Part shown: positions 11,424 to 23,189 of the stretch, one piece after another
Layout: each line of letters starts with the position of its first letter
Numbering within the stretch: the stretch's first letter is position 1
DNA from: Apostichopus japonicus
Lineage: Eukaryota > Echinodermata > Holothuroidea > Aspidochirotida > Stichopodidae
Length of the DNA: 60,000 bases
Direction of reading: 5' to 3'
NCBI RefSeq assembly: GCF_037975245.1
Contig: NC_092576.1
Span: 6,002,001 to 6,062,000, forward strand
Position numbers and translations under genes: made by a program
Notes under the pieces: generated by a model
The model's database searches: none
The model's input: the letters and a program-made list of their open reading frames with translations, nothing else
Told to the model about the DNA's origin: nothing

Positions 11424-12445
11424 ACAGGGTAGCAAATTGCACATTCAAAGTTTGCAGAAAGCCGTATTCACAAATGTTCTCCGTACACACTGTTTTATGG
11501 AAGCGCAAGTTATGCAAAACCGGTGCCGTTGGCATTTGTTATGGTGTGAAGGAGGAAGAGATAGGACGACCATTGGGCTGTTCTCAGGGTAGTATAAAAG
11601 AAGCCCTTCCTTCTAACCCCAGAGTTAACCGTTTCGTCTTGACCTGTGATGCTGCGAAGTATGAGAGCAGTTGAATCCGTCTTTCCAGATGGCACCATCG
11701 AAGGCTGTCTGTTTCACTGGCGTCAAGTGGTATGGGGAACGGTGAATTGTTTTTATATGTTTTGGCAAGTCAAGAGAAAAAGTAGAATGCATTTTATTTA
11801 TACATAATGAAAATTAATCTATACATCCGTCGTAATATATTATATATTTTTCTATATCGCGGTACAAGATTTGAGATTGAGGAAAGCTTATTCATCGTCA
11901 GAAGCTGTGCAAACGTATATTGGAAAACTGATGATTGCATTACCTATGCTACCACTACAACAAGTTTGGCCTCAGTTCGATATTCTCAAAGGGGAGCAAA
12001 TAAAGGAGTGGTCTTACTAAATGGAATCCACCTGGACGTGTGTATTAAGAGAGCCATTCACACGATATTGAAGGTATATCTCAACAATCCTTGTTTGTAT
12101 TAAATACTATATCACTTGTATTACTGGTCATGATTGAAGTTCCTCGTTTGTTTTTATTTACACATGAAATTATATTTACACATTGTTTTCTAGGATGGCG
12201 TCGCTACCTGAACCAAATCGCTGGAAAGGAAGTACCGTTCTATGATATTGTTACAACTCTACACATAGAGGCTGAAACCTTTGTTACAATGTACAAGTGT
12301 TGCTGAGGTCGGAAGGAACACTGAGGAGGGTCCAAAAAAAAAAACGGGCACACAGGACACTGCAGTCTCGAGTGCAGCAGTTCTGGGAAGAGTTTGAGAC
12401 AGGAGACCAAACGACTGCGAGACTCCTCAAGTCATGTTCGCTACT
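11424..12445 (+). pseudogene. MULE (Mutator-like) DDE transposase, frameshifted
   Basis: Pieces in three frames align in order with the MULE transposase core. They are: CTFKVCRKPYSQMFSVHTV (family DxTFK..PxSQLF.IH) near 11435-11495; SYAKPVPLAFVMV near 11508-11546; FPDGTIEGCLFHWRQVVW near 11677-11730 (GCxFH motif); YIGKLMIALPMLPLQQVWPQF near 11910-11970; and DIEGWRRYLNQIAGK, which forms only after removal of an intron at 12074-12193 (donor GTATAT, acceptor TTTTCTAG). A basic C-terminus RVQKKKRAHRTLQ continues to about 12436. The first catalytic Asp appears to be Asn, the second Asp motif is lost, and an in-frame stop precedes the intron. It is a dead copy of an intron-containing MULE, and the protease upstream is probably part of the same element. 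Confidence 0.8.
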
Positions 12446-14165
12446 GTTAAGAACCATGGACACAAAACAACAATAGATAGCCATAATCAGCTGGACAGAT
12501 TTGGCATTTTTCAGGAACTAACTCCTCGCCTGTCCCCACGGGGAAAAGAGGGCATGGGCAGGGCCTTGGTTGTAGTTCCCAAGTGCGCTCAACCATGTTA
12601 TATATCTAACAAAAAAACTAACATTTTCACACAAAAAACATGAAACAGACTGAACTGGTGACGAGCGTTACTGTACATGAAGTATGTAAAAGGTACGTTC
12701 CCTTGTTAATGCGTTCCATGTTTTTCTCCCTAAGTCTTAAACAAGTAAAAGAAAGCAAGTTAAAAAGGAAACTCACCTTTTAAAGTCTTGTCTACAAGAA
12801 TCCTAAACTGTATTCTTGTACCATTGTTCAAGAGAAAAGAAACTTTTATTAAACTCACCCATCTTGAATATACTAAAACATCTATTGACAGCCTTCCCAC
12901 CAAATCCTTCCTATCTATGCCATGTTCTAATTACAGAGCAAAAATACAATAACATGGAGGCCTGCCGACACTGGTATAAAAGAAAACTTCCCAATGACTT
13001 CAACAATGCTTTCCACACCTACCAGATTTTACTCTTTCGAAATAGCCTAGCCTATATGCCTTCCTTGGTTTATCCCCTAAAAGCGATTTCTTTCCTCACT
13101 TAGTCGTTTTAGTACACAGTTTCGTCAAGTACTGCAAATATCTCTTCCCACACAGCTTCTGAGTCCCGTGAAATATGAAATATTTTTTTCACTAAAATCT
13201 CTTTGATTAAAATCATAAATTACATTTACTACAGTTGCTTCACTACCTAAATTTAACTCTTTCAAAAAACCGTAGCCAATTAGCCTTCTCTCTTTTGCCT
13301 CATGAGAAACGTAAGTTTCCTCCCCTACAAGCGTTACTTTTCTTCCCTATGATTTCGAGGAGGAGGAAATTAATGTTTTAAGGGGAGGAAACTAATGGGT
13401 CAGCAAACTAACGGGAGCCCTACGTTATGTCTGAATTAATTTAAGATCTCTCAGAAATGTTTTCAATACTTGATATGTTTAATTTTTTCTGATATCTAAA
13501 ATTCATTTTTAATAAATTTGAGATATCGCCAAACATTAAAGGGTCGAATATGATCTGAAAGCTATATATCATTGTATACTGCAAGGCTTACCATTTCAGG
13601 AGTAGAAGGAGAGTGAGTGGGGTGAGGGGGCTTTAAGTATGGCCAGGACACGTCGCAGCTTTGATGGAGGGACAGGTGATTATATTTACTGTGTATATGC
13701 TGGGTCGTGAATGGGTGCATTGTACAGAGTACTACAGAAGGGTAAGTTTGGTTGAAAATGTTCCTACTTCACTGTCGTATTGTGACTATTAGTAAAAAAT
13801 CTATTTACAATAAGCATATGATTTATCATTGAATATTGATGTTGCTATGGGGAGAGATTCAGTTGATGAGAAAAGGGTATTAGGAGGGAGGTTGACAACC
13901 GGGCAGTGGTTATGATTGATGGGAGGGGAACGAATTGATTTGTGAATTATGAAGTCAAAGCAATTAGTTTCTCATTTGTGTGTATTTGTTTGTACAAGTA
14001 TTAAATTATGCCCATATAAATTAGCCTTTCATGAGACCCTTGTTCCAGTTACAACAATTGAGGTGTCAGAGATGATGTGGATGCACATCAGCACTTATCA
14101 CTCGAGATGTTTGGTAGCCTGTAATATATTCTAATTATTCACGAATGAAAATTTAACAGAATGTC
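12446..14165. other. No gene seen
   Basis: AT-rich DNA with several short frames that show no domain or splice support. The right end of the MULE element should lie in or near this stretch, but no inverted repeat was identified by eye. Confidence 0.4.
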
Positions 14166-14245
14166 AAACAAATTATACATCAAATTATGTACATTAAATT
14201 ACACATTAAATTATACATTAAATTAAACATAAAATTATACTTTAC
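14166..14245. repeat. Short tandem repeat (~13 bp)
   Basis: Five or six imperfect copies of a unit like ACATTAAATTAT. Confidence 0.7.
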
Positions 14246-14811
14246 CGAAAAAAAAATAATACGTCTTGAACTCATCGAGCTATCAAGATTTCATCCAAAT
14301 AATTTCAAATGGACTATAAACTTTTTAAGAAACCTCACTTCAATACCTTCCCAACAATGCATATGTTCCTATTGCAAAACGTGACTGGATTTTGAGTAAT
14401 TAAAATTGGTAAATAATTTCCCCAGAACCTCCTTGACCGGCCTTTGTATATAGTTAACTCAAATGTATCATTTGTTAATACAAATTAACGCTGATGTAAT
14501 ATTAATTGGCTTTGTAAAGCAGGGAGTTCCATAACAACTCCCTTGTGACACATAGACAACCTTTGAAGTCACAATGATAAGCTGCTTACATCGTCTTTCT
14601 CAACGTGGGATTCAACGGTAAGGAATTAACCTAACCGTTTAGACAATTATGTTCATTAAACAGTTCCGTAAATTCACGCTATGGCAGGTACAGTTAACAT
14701 TAACGTTCAGCAAGTTGGTGCTGAACGTGCTTGCTAACTTCAATTGGGTTTATTAACGGTTAAATCACGAATGTACGGCTGAATGTGCGGCTCACTTGAC
14801 TCTAGTGATCT
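14246..14811. other. Flank of foldback element; no gene seen
   Basis: Nothing coding is supported. It ends at the outer boundary of the foldback element (GGCTGAAG at 14812). Confidence 0.4.
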
Positions 14812-14905
14812 GGCTGAAGTTGGCGAACAATAAGAGCGACCAATAGTAGCGAACAATAATATTTTCCAGCGAACAATATGAGCGACCAATAAGGGCGACA
14901 GAAAA
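14812..14905 (+). repeat. Left outer inverted-repeat domain
   Basis: Six imperfect ~13-14-bp units alternating GCGAACAATAA and GCGACCAATAG. Several contain a CCAAT pentamer. Inverted counterpart at 22251-22340. Confidence 0.85.
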
Positions 14906-15239
14906 ATGCTAGAAAGTGCAAATGATACTACGGAGTTGTGTAGTGGCCTTCGTAATGGGCCATGTGGCAAAAATGATGTGTTTAAAGCAAATTGAATGAT
15001 CGAATGCTTTCAATCGATTGCAATTAGGAGGGAAAGACAGGCTTTTGGACGTTCCATGCATTAAATAATTTATTATAAGTGATTCAAACCCGACAAACTC
15101 GTAATTATGGAAGGGGGTATAAAATATCCCCAAAGTCAGGGTATGGCCTAACACATTATCATGGTAAAGCAAAATTATAGCTCTTAAAATATCAGACCTG
15201 CCCCGAATATCAGCGAAAAGCGTAAGTTTAGGGTAAAAG

Positions 15240-17190
15240 ATAACATATTTGGAAACAAAGCTTAATGGGAACATGCAGAAGGGTGGGGTGAACGTTAAAG
15301 CTGACATTACACTCTACCAAAGTATGCCAATAACCGTGAGGGACGATGTCGGGCAGGGGGTTATTAACAATTATCTCGGCAACTGAAGTCAAACGTAGCA
15401 TATATATACTGTTATTCAAAACCACATCTGGCTAACAAATCAAATCTGTAACTCAGTATCATTGGGGAGCAAACACGTAGCTGACGTCACCCTCTATCAC
15501 CCCATACCAACAAACCTCGGGGGACGGTATCATTTACGGTGTTATTAACACCCAAACTCGACGCAAAGTCTCATCTACAGTTTTTATACGGTTTTTCAAC
15601 ACGATTTTTGGATAACAAATCAAATCTGTAACTCAGTATCATTGGGGAGCAACAACGTAGCTGACGTCACCCTCTATCACCCCATACCAACAAACCTCGG
15701 GGGACGGTGTCATTGAGGGTGTTTTTAACACCAAAACTCGACGCAAAGTCTCATCTACAGTTTACATACGGTTTTACAACACGATTTTTGGCTACCAAAT
15801 CAAATCTGTAACTCAGTATCATTGGGGAGCAAACACGTAGCTGACGTCACCAGCTATCACCCCATACCAACAAACCTTGGGGGACGGTATCATTTACGGT
15901 GTTATTAACACCCAAACTCGACGCAAAGTCTCATCTACAGTTTTTATACGGTTTTTCAACACGATTTTTGGATAACAAATCAAATCTGTAACTCAGTATC
16001 ATTGGGGAGCAACAACGTAGCTGACGTCACCCTCTATCACCCCATACCAACAAACCTCGGGGGACGGTGTCATTGAGGGTGTTATTAACACCAAAACTCG
16101 ACGCAAAGTCTCATCTACAGTTTACATACGGTTTTACAACACGATTTTTGGCTACCAAATCAAATCTGTAACTCAGTATCATTGGGGAGCAAACACGTAG
16201 CTGACGTCACCAGCTATCACCCCATACCAACAAACCTTGGGGGACGGTATCATTGAGGGTGTTATTAACACCAAAACTCGACGCAAAGTCTCATCTACAG
16301 TTTATATACGGTCTTTCAAGACGATTTTTGGCTAACAAGTCAAATCTGTAACTCAGTATCATTGGGGAGCAAACACGTAGCTGACGTCACCCTCTATTAC
16401 CCCATACCAACAAACCTCGGGGGACGGTGTCATTGAGGGTGTTATTAACACCCAAACTCGACGCAAAGTCTTATCTACAGTTTACATACGGTTTTACAAC
16501 ACGATTTTTGGCTAACAAATCAAATCTGTAACTCAGTATCATTGGGGAGCAAAAATGTAGCTGACGTCACCCTCTATCACCCCATACCAACAAACCTCAG
16601 GGGACGGTGTCATTGAGGGTGTTATTAACACCAAAACTCGACGCAAAGTCTCATCTACAGTTTACATACGGTTTTACAACACGATTTTTGGCTACCAAAT
16701 CAAATCTGTAACTCAGTATCATTGGGGTCCCCAAAGAAGCTGACGTCACCAGCTATCACCCCATACCAACAAACCTCGGGGGACGGTATCATTGAGGGTG
16801 TTATTAACACCCAAACTCGACGCAAAGTATCATCTACAGTTTATATACGGTCTTTCAAGACGATTTTTGGCTAACAAGTCAAATCTGTAACTCAGTATCA
16901 TTGGGGAGCAAACACGTAGCTGACGTCACCCTCTATTACCCCATACCAACAAACCTCGGGGGACGGTGTCATTGAGGGTGTTATTAACACCCAAACTCGA
17001 CGCAAAGTCTTATCTACATTTTACATACGGTTTTACAACACGATTTTTGGCTAACAAATCAAATCTGTAACTCAGTATCATTGGGGAGCAAAAAAGTAGC
17101 TGACGTGACCAGCTATCACCCCATACCAACAAACCTCGGGGGACGGTATCATTGAGGGTGTTATTAACACCTAAACTCGACGCAAGCTAT
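15240..17190 (+). repeat. 180-bp satellite array, left arm
   Basis: One diverged unit (about 15240-15430) followed by ten units with a strict 180-bp period, each containing AATCTGTAACTCAGTATCAT. Nine of ten main units carry an intact TGACGTCA palindrome. A higher-order structure is visible: 15481-15840 and 15841-16200 are near-identical 360-bp dimers (about four differences), and the 16261-16520 type recurs about 540 bp later. The array ends abruptly at about 17188. Confidence 0.95.
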
Positions 17191-17923
17191 CCGATTTATA
17201 TTCTCAGTGTAGAGAGAATGTGTCTCACATTAAAGAAAGAAGAGAAATTAATCGAGAAAGCCGTAAATTAAAATGGAGCTATGAGGAAAGCTATGATTTT
17301 TTTACGGAATGCGGAATATTATATACAAAGATACATAAGTAAACATAAAATGACCGTACTCATATAGTATCGTTGACATGAAATAAGAAAATTCCCCGAT
17401 CTCATGTATATCCGGACCAATTCGGAATAGATTGTAGTGTCAGTGTACAGTCAAATTACATCGTATTACAAGAGTTAGACAAAATATAGTTCATGTCTCC
17501 AAACTTAATTCAGTATGTTTGTAGAAGTTTATCGATATGCAACCGCAATGGAGAATAGAAGGCTTAGCGATGTTGTATTCCTTTTAAATACCAAAGGAAT
17601 TAATCGCCGTGAACTAAAGATGGATTTATTTGACAGACAACAAAATTATGTCGACAGTATAAGTAAATTGTGAAAGTTCAGGCCCGATTTTTCCTAAAAT
17701 GGGATTCATACAACCAATTTGAGATAACATGTGATGGGTAGTCTAATGACCTTGTAAATTTGGTTTAGACAAAACATATCATTTAAATTTGTTAGCGATA
17801 AATGTTATCATGGCATTTTTCTCAAATTGTCTTCAATCAACCTAATTGCATATAAGCATGTAAATTGTTTTAAGACGTTGGACCACCGAGTTGCAAACAC
17901 GATGATGAAATTCATGGTGTTTG
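17191..17923. other. Foldback centre, left part
   Basis: AT-rich single-copy DNA between the satellite arm and the nested MITE. No coding region is supported. Confidence 0.5.
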
Positions 17924-18619
17924 CAGGCGCGGATCCAGAGGGGGAGGTCCAGGGGGTCCGCCCCCCTGCTCTTGGCCCAAAAAAAGAGGAAAAATGAGAG
18001 AAAAAAGAGAGAGAAAAAGGGAGAGAAAAAATAATTAAATTAAACGCCAATCTTAAACATGTAGGACGTCAGAAAAGCGTTTATCCTTACATGTCAGCCA
18101 GGTGTGTCTTTTCCGTCAAATGAACTATAGTATGCACGCGTGCTACACGTGCCAAAAATGCCTAAAAATATCAATTTTCAGACCGAAAAGTTTCAAAAGT
18201 GAGGTGTTGTTCGAATTTTTTTGGGGCGGTGAGGTGGCAGAGCGGTAGGCTCCATAGGATGCGCCAACGAATTCTTCATGAGACAGTAATTTCAAAAGCT
18301 GCATAGCGCCATCAACAGATCGTCGCTTGTTATACAGTACATGCATTTTTTAATGTGCATATTTAACAGTCATGACTGATTCGACTTGAATATGACAGAT
18401 ATATTATGTTGACATGAGATCCATATTTTCAGGCTAGGTACATGCAGCTTAGAATACTCGGGAAGTGCCGTTTCCGGCCATCTGGGGAATTGTAAAGCCA
18501 AAAATTTTCTGGTACGCTCCGCGCCAACGATGGTGGCGCTCCGCTTAGATAGTCTTACGTTCAGGCGCGGCTGGACCAGTCAGACCCCCCCCCCCTCACA
18601 AATACTGCATCCGCCCCTG
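17924..18619. mobile_element. Nested MITE with 6-bp flanking direct repeat
   Basis: The ends are inverted (CAGGCGCGGATCCAG at 17924; CTGCATCCGCCCCTG ending at 18619), and directly abutting both sides is TGTTTG (17918-17923 and 18620-18625), a probable target-site duplication. The inner edges are C/G-rich. The 696-bp interior has no transposase, so the element is non-autonomous. A 6-bp duplication does not fit the 8 bp of typical hAT elements, so the superfamily is left open. Confidence 0.65.
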
Positions 18620-19965
18620 TGTTTGGTTATTTCTCTCAAATAGGTTTGCTTTTAAGCGTCAATTCCATCACAGGATATAACGTATCTGACCTCCTTGTTC
18701 AAAATGTGCCGAAAAAAACTTATTTTATAAATGACTGGTTAAAGTGAATTAAAAAGAATAAACGGCTCATGATTCGAAATACATAAATTGACCTAATATA
18801 TTGACTCGATATCTGGCATTTTACATTGCCAATACATATACAATATGTTTCTTGCATATACTAAGGGAATGTATATATCAAGTATGGCTTTCAATCAAGG
18901 TTTACTTACTGTATAAGTAGTTGAGATATTTTCATATTTTCAACAATGTTAAGATGATGATTTGATTGTGTACCAGTCAAACGCATAACGGCCAAAACTA
19001 TACATGAAAAGCAGCTGGGTTGATATCTTTTCTAAGTTATACGTACATTTCATGAAGTTTTAAGTTGCATTGACTTTTTTAGTTATCTTACACATACACG
19101 TACACAACAAACAACAAACAAACGAAGGCAAACTCCACATGAATCTTCATAGATCTTCTGGCATTCAGCAGTAAGCTGGTAAGAACCTAATTCTTTAACA
19201 GACATGCAACAAACGACAAGTAATGAAATTAATGGATTACCTTCTTGAACTATAAAAAATTGAAAGTTTATTGAAAAATTTAGTCATATTTCTTTAAAAA
19301 AAACTTTTATTGCTGATGAAAAGCACAGTGTTTTACACAAAATAGCAAATTTGGGCCCGGATGACCGTTGGCATCAAATTCTTACCCCTATATAGACTAC
19401 TGTTCAAGTAACACTATGACCAACATTCTTCATAATCCAATGCAAACTGCACGAGAAGAACCTTTGGTAGTTACATACAACTAACTCCAAAAGATAAGTA
19501 GATGATCTTTGACATCCATATTTTGAACACACCATAATTATGTCTCCATATTAAGTGAACACTATGACCCAGCATGGTGATCACCCATATAGGAGAATCA
19601 TTTTGACTGAGTGTGTTCACACAATGACCCCAGATGACCTCTGTATAACCTTTGGCATAAACTTACTAAACACCCATATGACCCACTACTCAAGGACACT
19701 ATATGATCAAGTTTGGTCATCTTTCATTGATGTGTACACATGCACTAACTTCACTGGAATGAAAATTGAAAATAGCTCTTTCGAATTTTAACTATTGGTG
19801 TATCATTTAGAGTGACCTGAATCAAGGTCAACAAAACGTACCTACACAAGTCTGTGTAATCAGCAACCGATGGAACCTCAAGTTTTTTTTTGTTTCAGTC
19901 ACTATCGGTTTAATCCGTAATATACCGTTAACCAACTGTGTTTATTATTCGGGAGTTTTGGCAGT
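18620..19965. other. Foldback centre, right part
   Basis: No coding region. At 19400-19830 there are diffuse repeats of the ACTATGACC...TTGGTCA type, similar in style to the degenerate repeat at 45.7-47.2 kb. Confidence 0.5.
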
Positions 19966-22112
19966 ATTGAAAAATATTTAAACATTTGAAAAACCGTATA
20001 TAGACGGTAGATAAGACTTTGCGTCGAGTTTGGGTGTTAATAACACCCTCAATGATACCGTCCCCCGAGGTTTGCTGGTATGGGGTGATAGCGTGTGACG
20101 TCAGCTTCTTTGGGGACCCCAATGATACTGAGTTACAGATTTGATTTGTTAGCCAAAAATCGTGTTGAAAAACCGTATTTAAATTGTAGATGAGACTTTG
20201 CGTCGAGTTTGGGTGTTAATAACACCCTCAATGATACCGTCCCCCGAGGTTTGTTGGTATGGAATGATAGAAGGTGACGTCAGCTACTTTGGGGACTCCA
20301 ATGATACTGAGTTACAGATTTGATTTGTTAGCCAAAAATCGTGTTGAAAAACCGTATTTAAATTGTAGATGAGACTTTGCGTCGAATTTGGGTGTTAATA
20401 ACACCGTAAATGATACCGTCCCCCGAGGTTTGTTGGTATGGTGTGATAGAGGGTGACGTCAGCTACTTTGGGGACCCCAATGATACTGAGTTACAGATTT
20501 GATTTGTTAGCCAAAAATCGTGTTGAAAAACCGTATTTAAACTATACATGAGACTTTGCAGCGAGTTTGGGTGTTAATAACACCGTAAATGATACAGACC
20601 TCTAAGGTTTGTTGGTATGGGGTGATAGCTGGTGACGTCAGCTACGTTTTTGCTCCCCAATGATACTGAGTTACAGATTTGATTTGTTAGCCAAAAATCG
20701 TGTTGAAAAACCGTATTTAAATTGTAGATGAGACTTTGCGTCGAATTTGGGTGTTAATAACACCGTAAACGATACCGTCCCCCGAGGTTTGTTGGTATTG
20801 TGTGATAGAGGGTGACGTCAGCTACTTTGGGGACCCCAATGATACTGAGTTACAGATTTGATTTGTTAGCCAAAAATCGTGTTGAAAAACCGTATTTAAA
20901 CTATACATGAGACTTTGCGTCGAATTTGGGTGTTAATAACACCCTCAATGATACAGACCCCTAAGGTTTGTTGGTATGGGGTGAGAGCTGGTGACGTCAG
21001 CTACTTTGGAGACCCCAATGATACTGAGTTACAGATTTGATTTGTTAGCCAAAAATCGTGTTGAAAAACCGTATTTAAACTATACATGAGACTTTGCGTC
21101 GAATTTGGGTGTTAATAACACCGTAAATGATACAGTCCCCCAAGGTTTGTTGGTGTGGGGTGATAGCTGGTGAAGTCAGCTACGTTTTTGCTCCTCAATG
21201 ATACTGAGTTACAGATTTGATTTGTTAGCCAAAAATCGTGTTGAAAAACCGTACTTAAACTGTACATGAGACTTTGCGTCGACTTTGGGTGTTAATAACA
21301 CCGTCAATGATACCGTCCCCCGAGGTTTGTTGGTATGGGGTGATAGAGGGTGACGTCAGCTACGTTGGGGACCTCAATGATACCGAGTTACAGATATGAT
21401 TTGTTAGCCAAAAGTCGTCTTGAAAAACCGTATTTAAATTGTAGATGAGACTTTGCGTCGAGTTTGGGTGTTAATAACACCCTCAATGATACCGTCCAAC
21501 GAGGTTTGTTGGTATGGGGTGATAGAGGGTGACGTCAGCTACTTTGGAGACCCCAATGATACTGAGTTACAGATTTGATTTGTTAGCAAAAATTCGTGTT
21601 GAAAAACCGTATTTAAATTGTAGATGAGACTCTGCGTCGAATTTGGGTGTTAATAACAGCGTAAATGATACCGTCCCCCGAGGTTTGTTGGTATGGGGTG
21701 ATAGCTGGTGACGTCAGCTACTTTGGGGACCCCAATGATACTGAGTTACAGATTTGATTTGTTAGCCAAAAGTCTGGTTGAAAAACCATATATAAACGGT
21801 AGATAAGACTTTGCGTCGAGTTTTGGCGTTATTAACACCCTCTCTGACATCTTCTCTCAAGGTGGTTTTGATGGGGTGATAGAGGGTGACGTCAGCTACT
21901 TTGGGGACCCCAATGATACTGAGTTACAGATTTGATTTGTTAGCCAAAAGTCTGGTTGAAAAACCATATATAAACGGTAGATAAGACTTTGCGTCGAGTT
22001 TTGGCGTTATTAACACCCTCTCTGACATCTTCTCTCAAGGTGGTTTTGATGGGGTGATAGAGGGTGACGTCAGCTACTTTGGGGACCCCAATGATACTGA
22101 GTTACAGATTTT
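19966..22112 (-). repeat. 180-bp satellite array, right arm
   Basis: About twelve units of the same satellite in inverted orientation (ATGATACTGAGTTACAGATT in each), eleven with intact TGACGTCA. The last two full units (about 21750-21928 and 21929-22106) are identical over the visible 178 bp, which indicates a recent duplication. Together with the left arm this is a potential hairpin of about 2 kb per arm. Confidence 0.95.
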
Positions 22113-22250
22113 GAAACTTTATATTGTCTGATTACACACCCATGTTGCTGTTAAATAAGTGTGTCAATTAGTTTTGTTTTAAAACATTTTTTCCCCTCAT
22201 GTAACATTGGAATGGTCATTAAACTTTTCCGTAGTATCATTTTTCCTTAG
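22113..22250. other. Right arm spacer
   Basis: Unique DNA between the satellite and the outer repeats. Only the part near 22230 (GTAGTATCAT) mirrors the left arm (ATGATACTAC at 14922). The left arm has a longer, different spacer here. Confidence 0.6.
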
Positions 22251-22340
22251 TGTTCGCTCTTATTGTTCGCTGGTAATGGTCGCTGGTAATGCTTAACGTT
22301 CGCTGCTATTGGTCGCTGTTATTGTTCGCCAACTTCAGCC
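22251..22340 (-). repeat. Right outer inverted-repeat domain
   Basis: Six or seven ~13-14-bp units (TTATTGTTCGCT / CTATTGGTCGCT) mirror the left outer domain, ending in CTTCAGCC at 22340. Confidence 0.85.
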
Positions 22341-22383
22341 CGATACTCTGGTGTCATATAGCTGTATTTTTTCAGGTAGTATA

Positions 22384-22500
22384 CTGACCACTGATCTACA
22401 CTAACTGGATAGGCCGCGCGGCTCCGTGTGTGAAGCAGCCGGAAGTGACTCAGCGGCCATGTTGGGATATTCAAAATATCACCGCGCGCACATACAGTGC
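22384..22500 (+). repeat. Left arm of palindromic element around the LINE
   Basis: Contains CACTGATCTACACTAACTGG and GCGGCCATGTTGGGATATTC. Both recur reverse-complemented at 27130-27240. It probably marks the terminal inverted repeat of an older DNA element into which the LINE inserted. Confidence 0.7.
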
Positions 22501-23189
22501 ATACTGTACGTTGCTATGTCGGTCGGTGGTCGAGAAGGTGATGCGAAGAGAGGCCAAGGAAGGGAAGTGAATGTCGCAGAAACAATCCTTATTGTTCAAG
22601 GAAGTGAAGTTGAACATTTGAACCCCTGAGAAATATGTGTTATGCCAGACTAAAATGGTAAATATGCCTATTTTCCTTGCAGGAAAAGATATGAAATGGG
22701 TCGTATGTACAGAGACAGACGCTGCAACCGCAATGCAATACAAAGTCTATGGGATACGTCGGACTAGGAACGTGAGGGGCATCCCTTCCTCCATGGTTAG
22801 GGCCTTTTAATTTCAAGAAAAATGTTAAGCATTTCTTCTAAATTCACTTCAAATTGGGGGAAAGAATTTCATAACTGGACGAGGCTTCACCATCCATGCA
22901 ACAAACTACATGTAGGCTATCGGTATCTAGTATCGGGGAGGGCAAATATTAAATTTTTAGGTGGCTCGCAAGGTTACAAAAATTGAGTTAATTTCAATCT
23001 AGAAACTAAAAATGCGAGTTCCATGATAAATAAAAAAACTAAGAGGGAAAAATTCCATGTGTTCTCAGGAAAAACTTGTCGCATAGGGTTTGTGCATGAG
23101 GACGGGGTCTTAAGGCAGTGTCCACTGGCAGATGTGGAATTCCTTTCAGGAAACTTTAGTGTCCATTTTGGGGATATGGAATTAACACA
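22501..23189. other. Interior of the older palindromic element
   Basis: A 60-codon open frame at 23023-23205 on the plus strand (and its antisense) shows no known domain. No gene is supported. Confidence 0.4.

Larger units (their letters stand above)
14812..22340. mobile_element. 7.5-kb foldback (TU-like) transposon
   Basis: The two ends are inverted copies: GGCTGAAGTTGGCGAACAAT at 14812 is the exact reverse complement of the 20 bases ending at 22340. Each end has an outer zone of ~13-14-bp repeats (GCGAACAATAA / GCGACCAATAG), then an ATGATACTACGGA block, then a long array of a 180-bp satellite pointing in opposite directions in the two arms. The centre (17.2-20.0 kb) is single-copy apart from a nested MITE. 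This modular plan (tandem-repeat outer domain, long inverted arms, variable centre) is that of foldback elements and specifically recalls sea-urchin TU elements. No transposase is seen, so the element is non-autonomous. No clear target-site duplication was found: AGTGATCT on the left, CGATACTC on the right. Confidence 0.85.

Noticed and set aside
14909-15307. 132-codon minus-strand frame in the left foldback arm
   Set aside because: Spans the outer repeat and spacer of the foldback element; no protein resemblance.
18220-18300. tRNA-like A box (GGTGGCAGAGCGGTAGG) inside the nested MITE
   Set aside because: No B box at the expected distance.
15431-22110. CRISPR-like array
   Set aside because: The 180-bp units are directly adjacent satellites without spacers, in a eukaryotic sequence.
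22426-22743. Overlapping short frames in the left palindrome arm
   Set aside because: Part of an inverted repeat whose other arm shows the same peptide scrap (SAAMLGYSK); not a gene.
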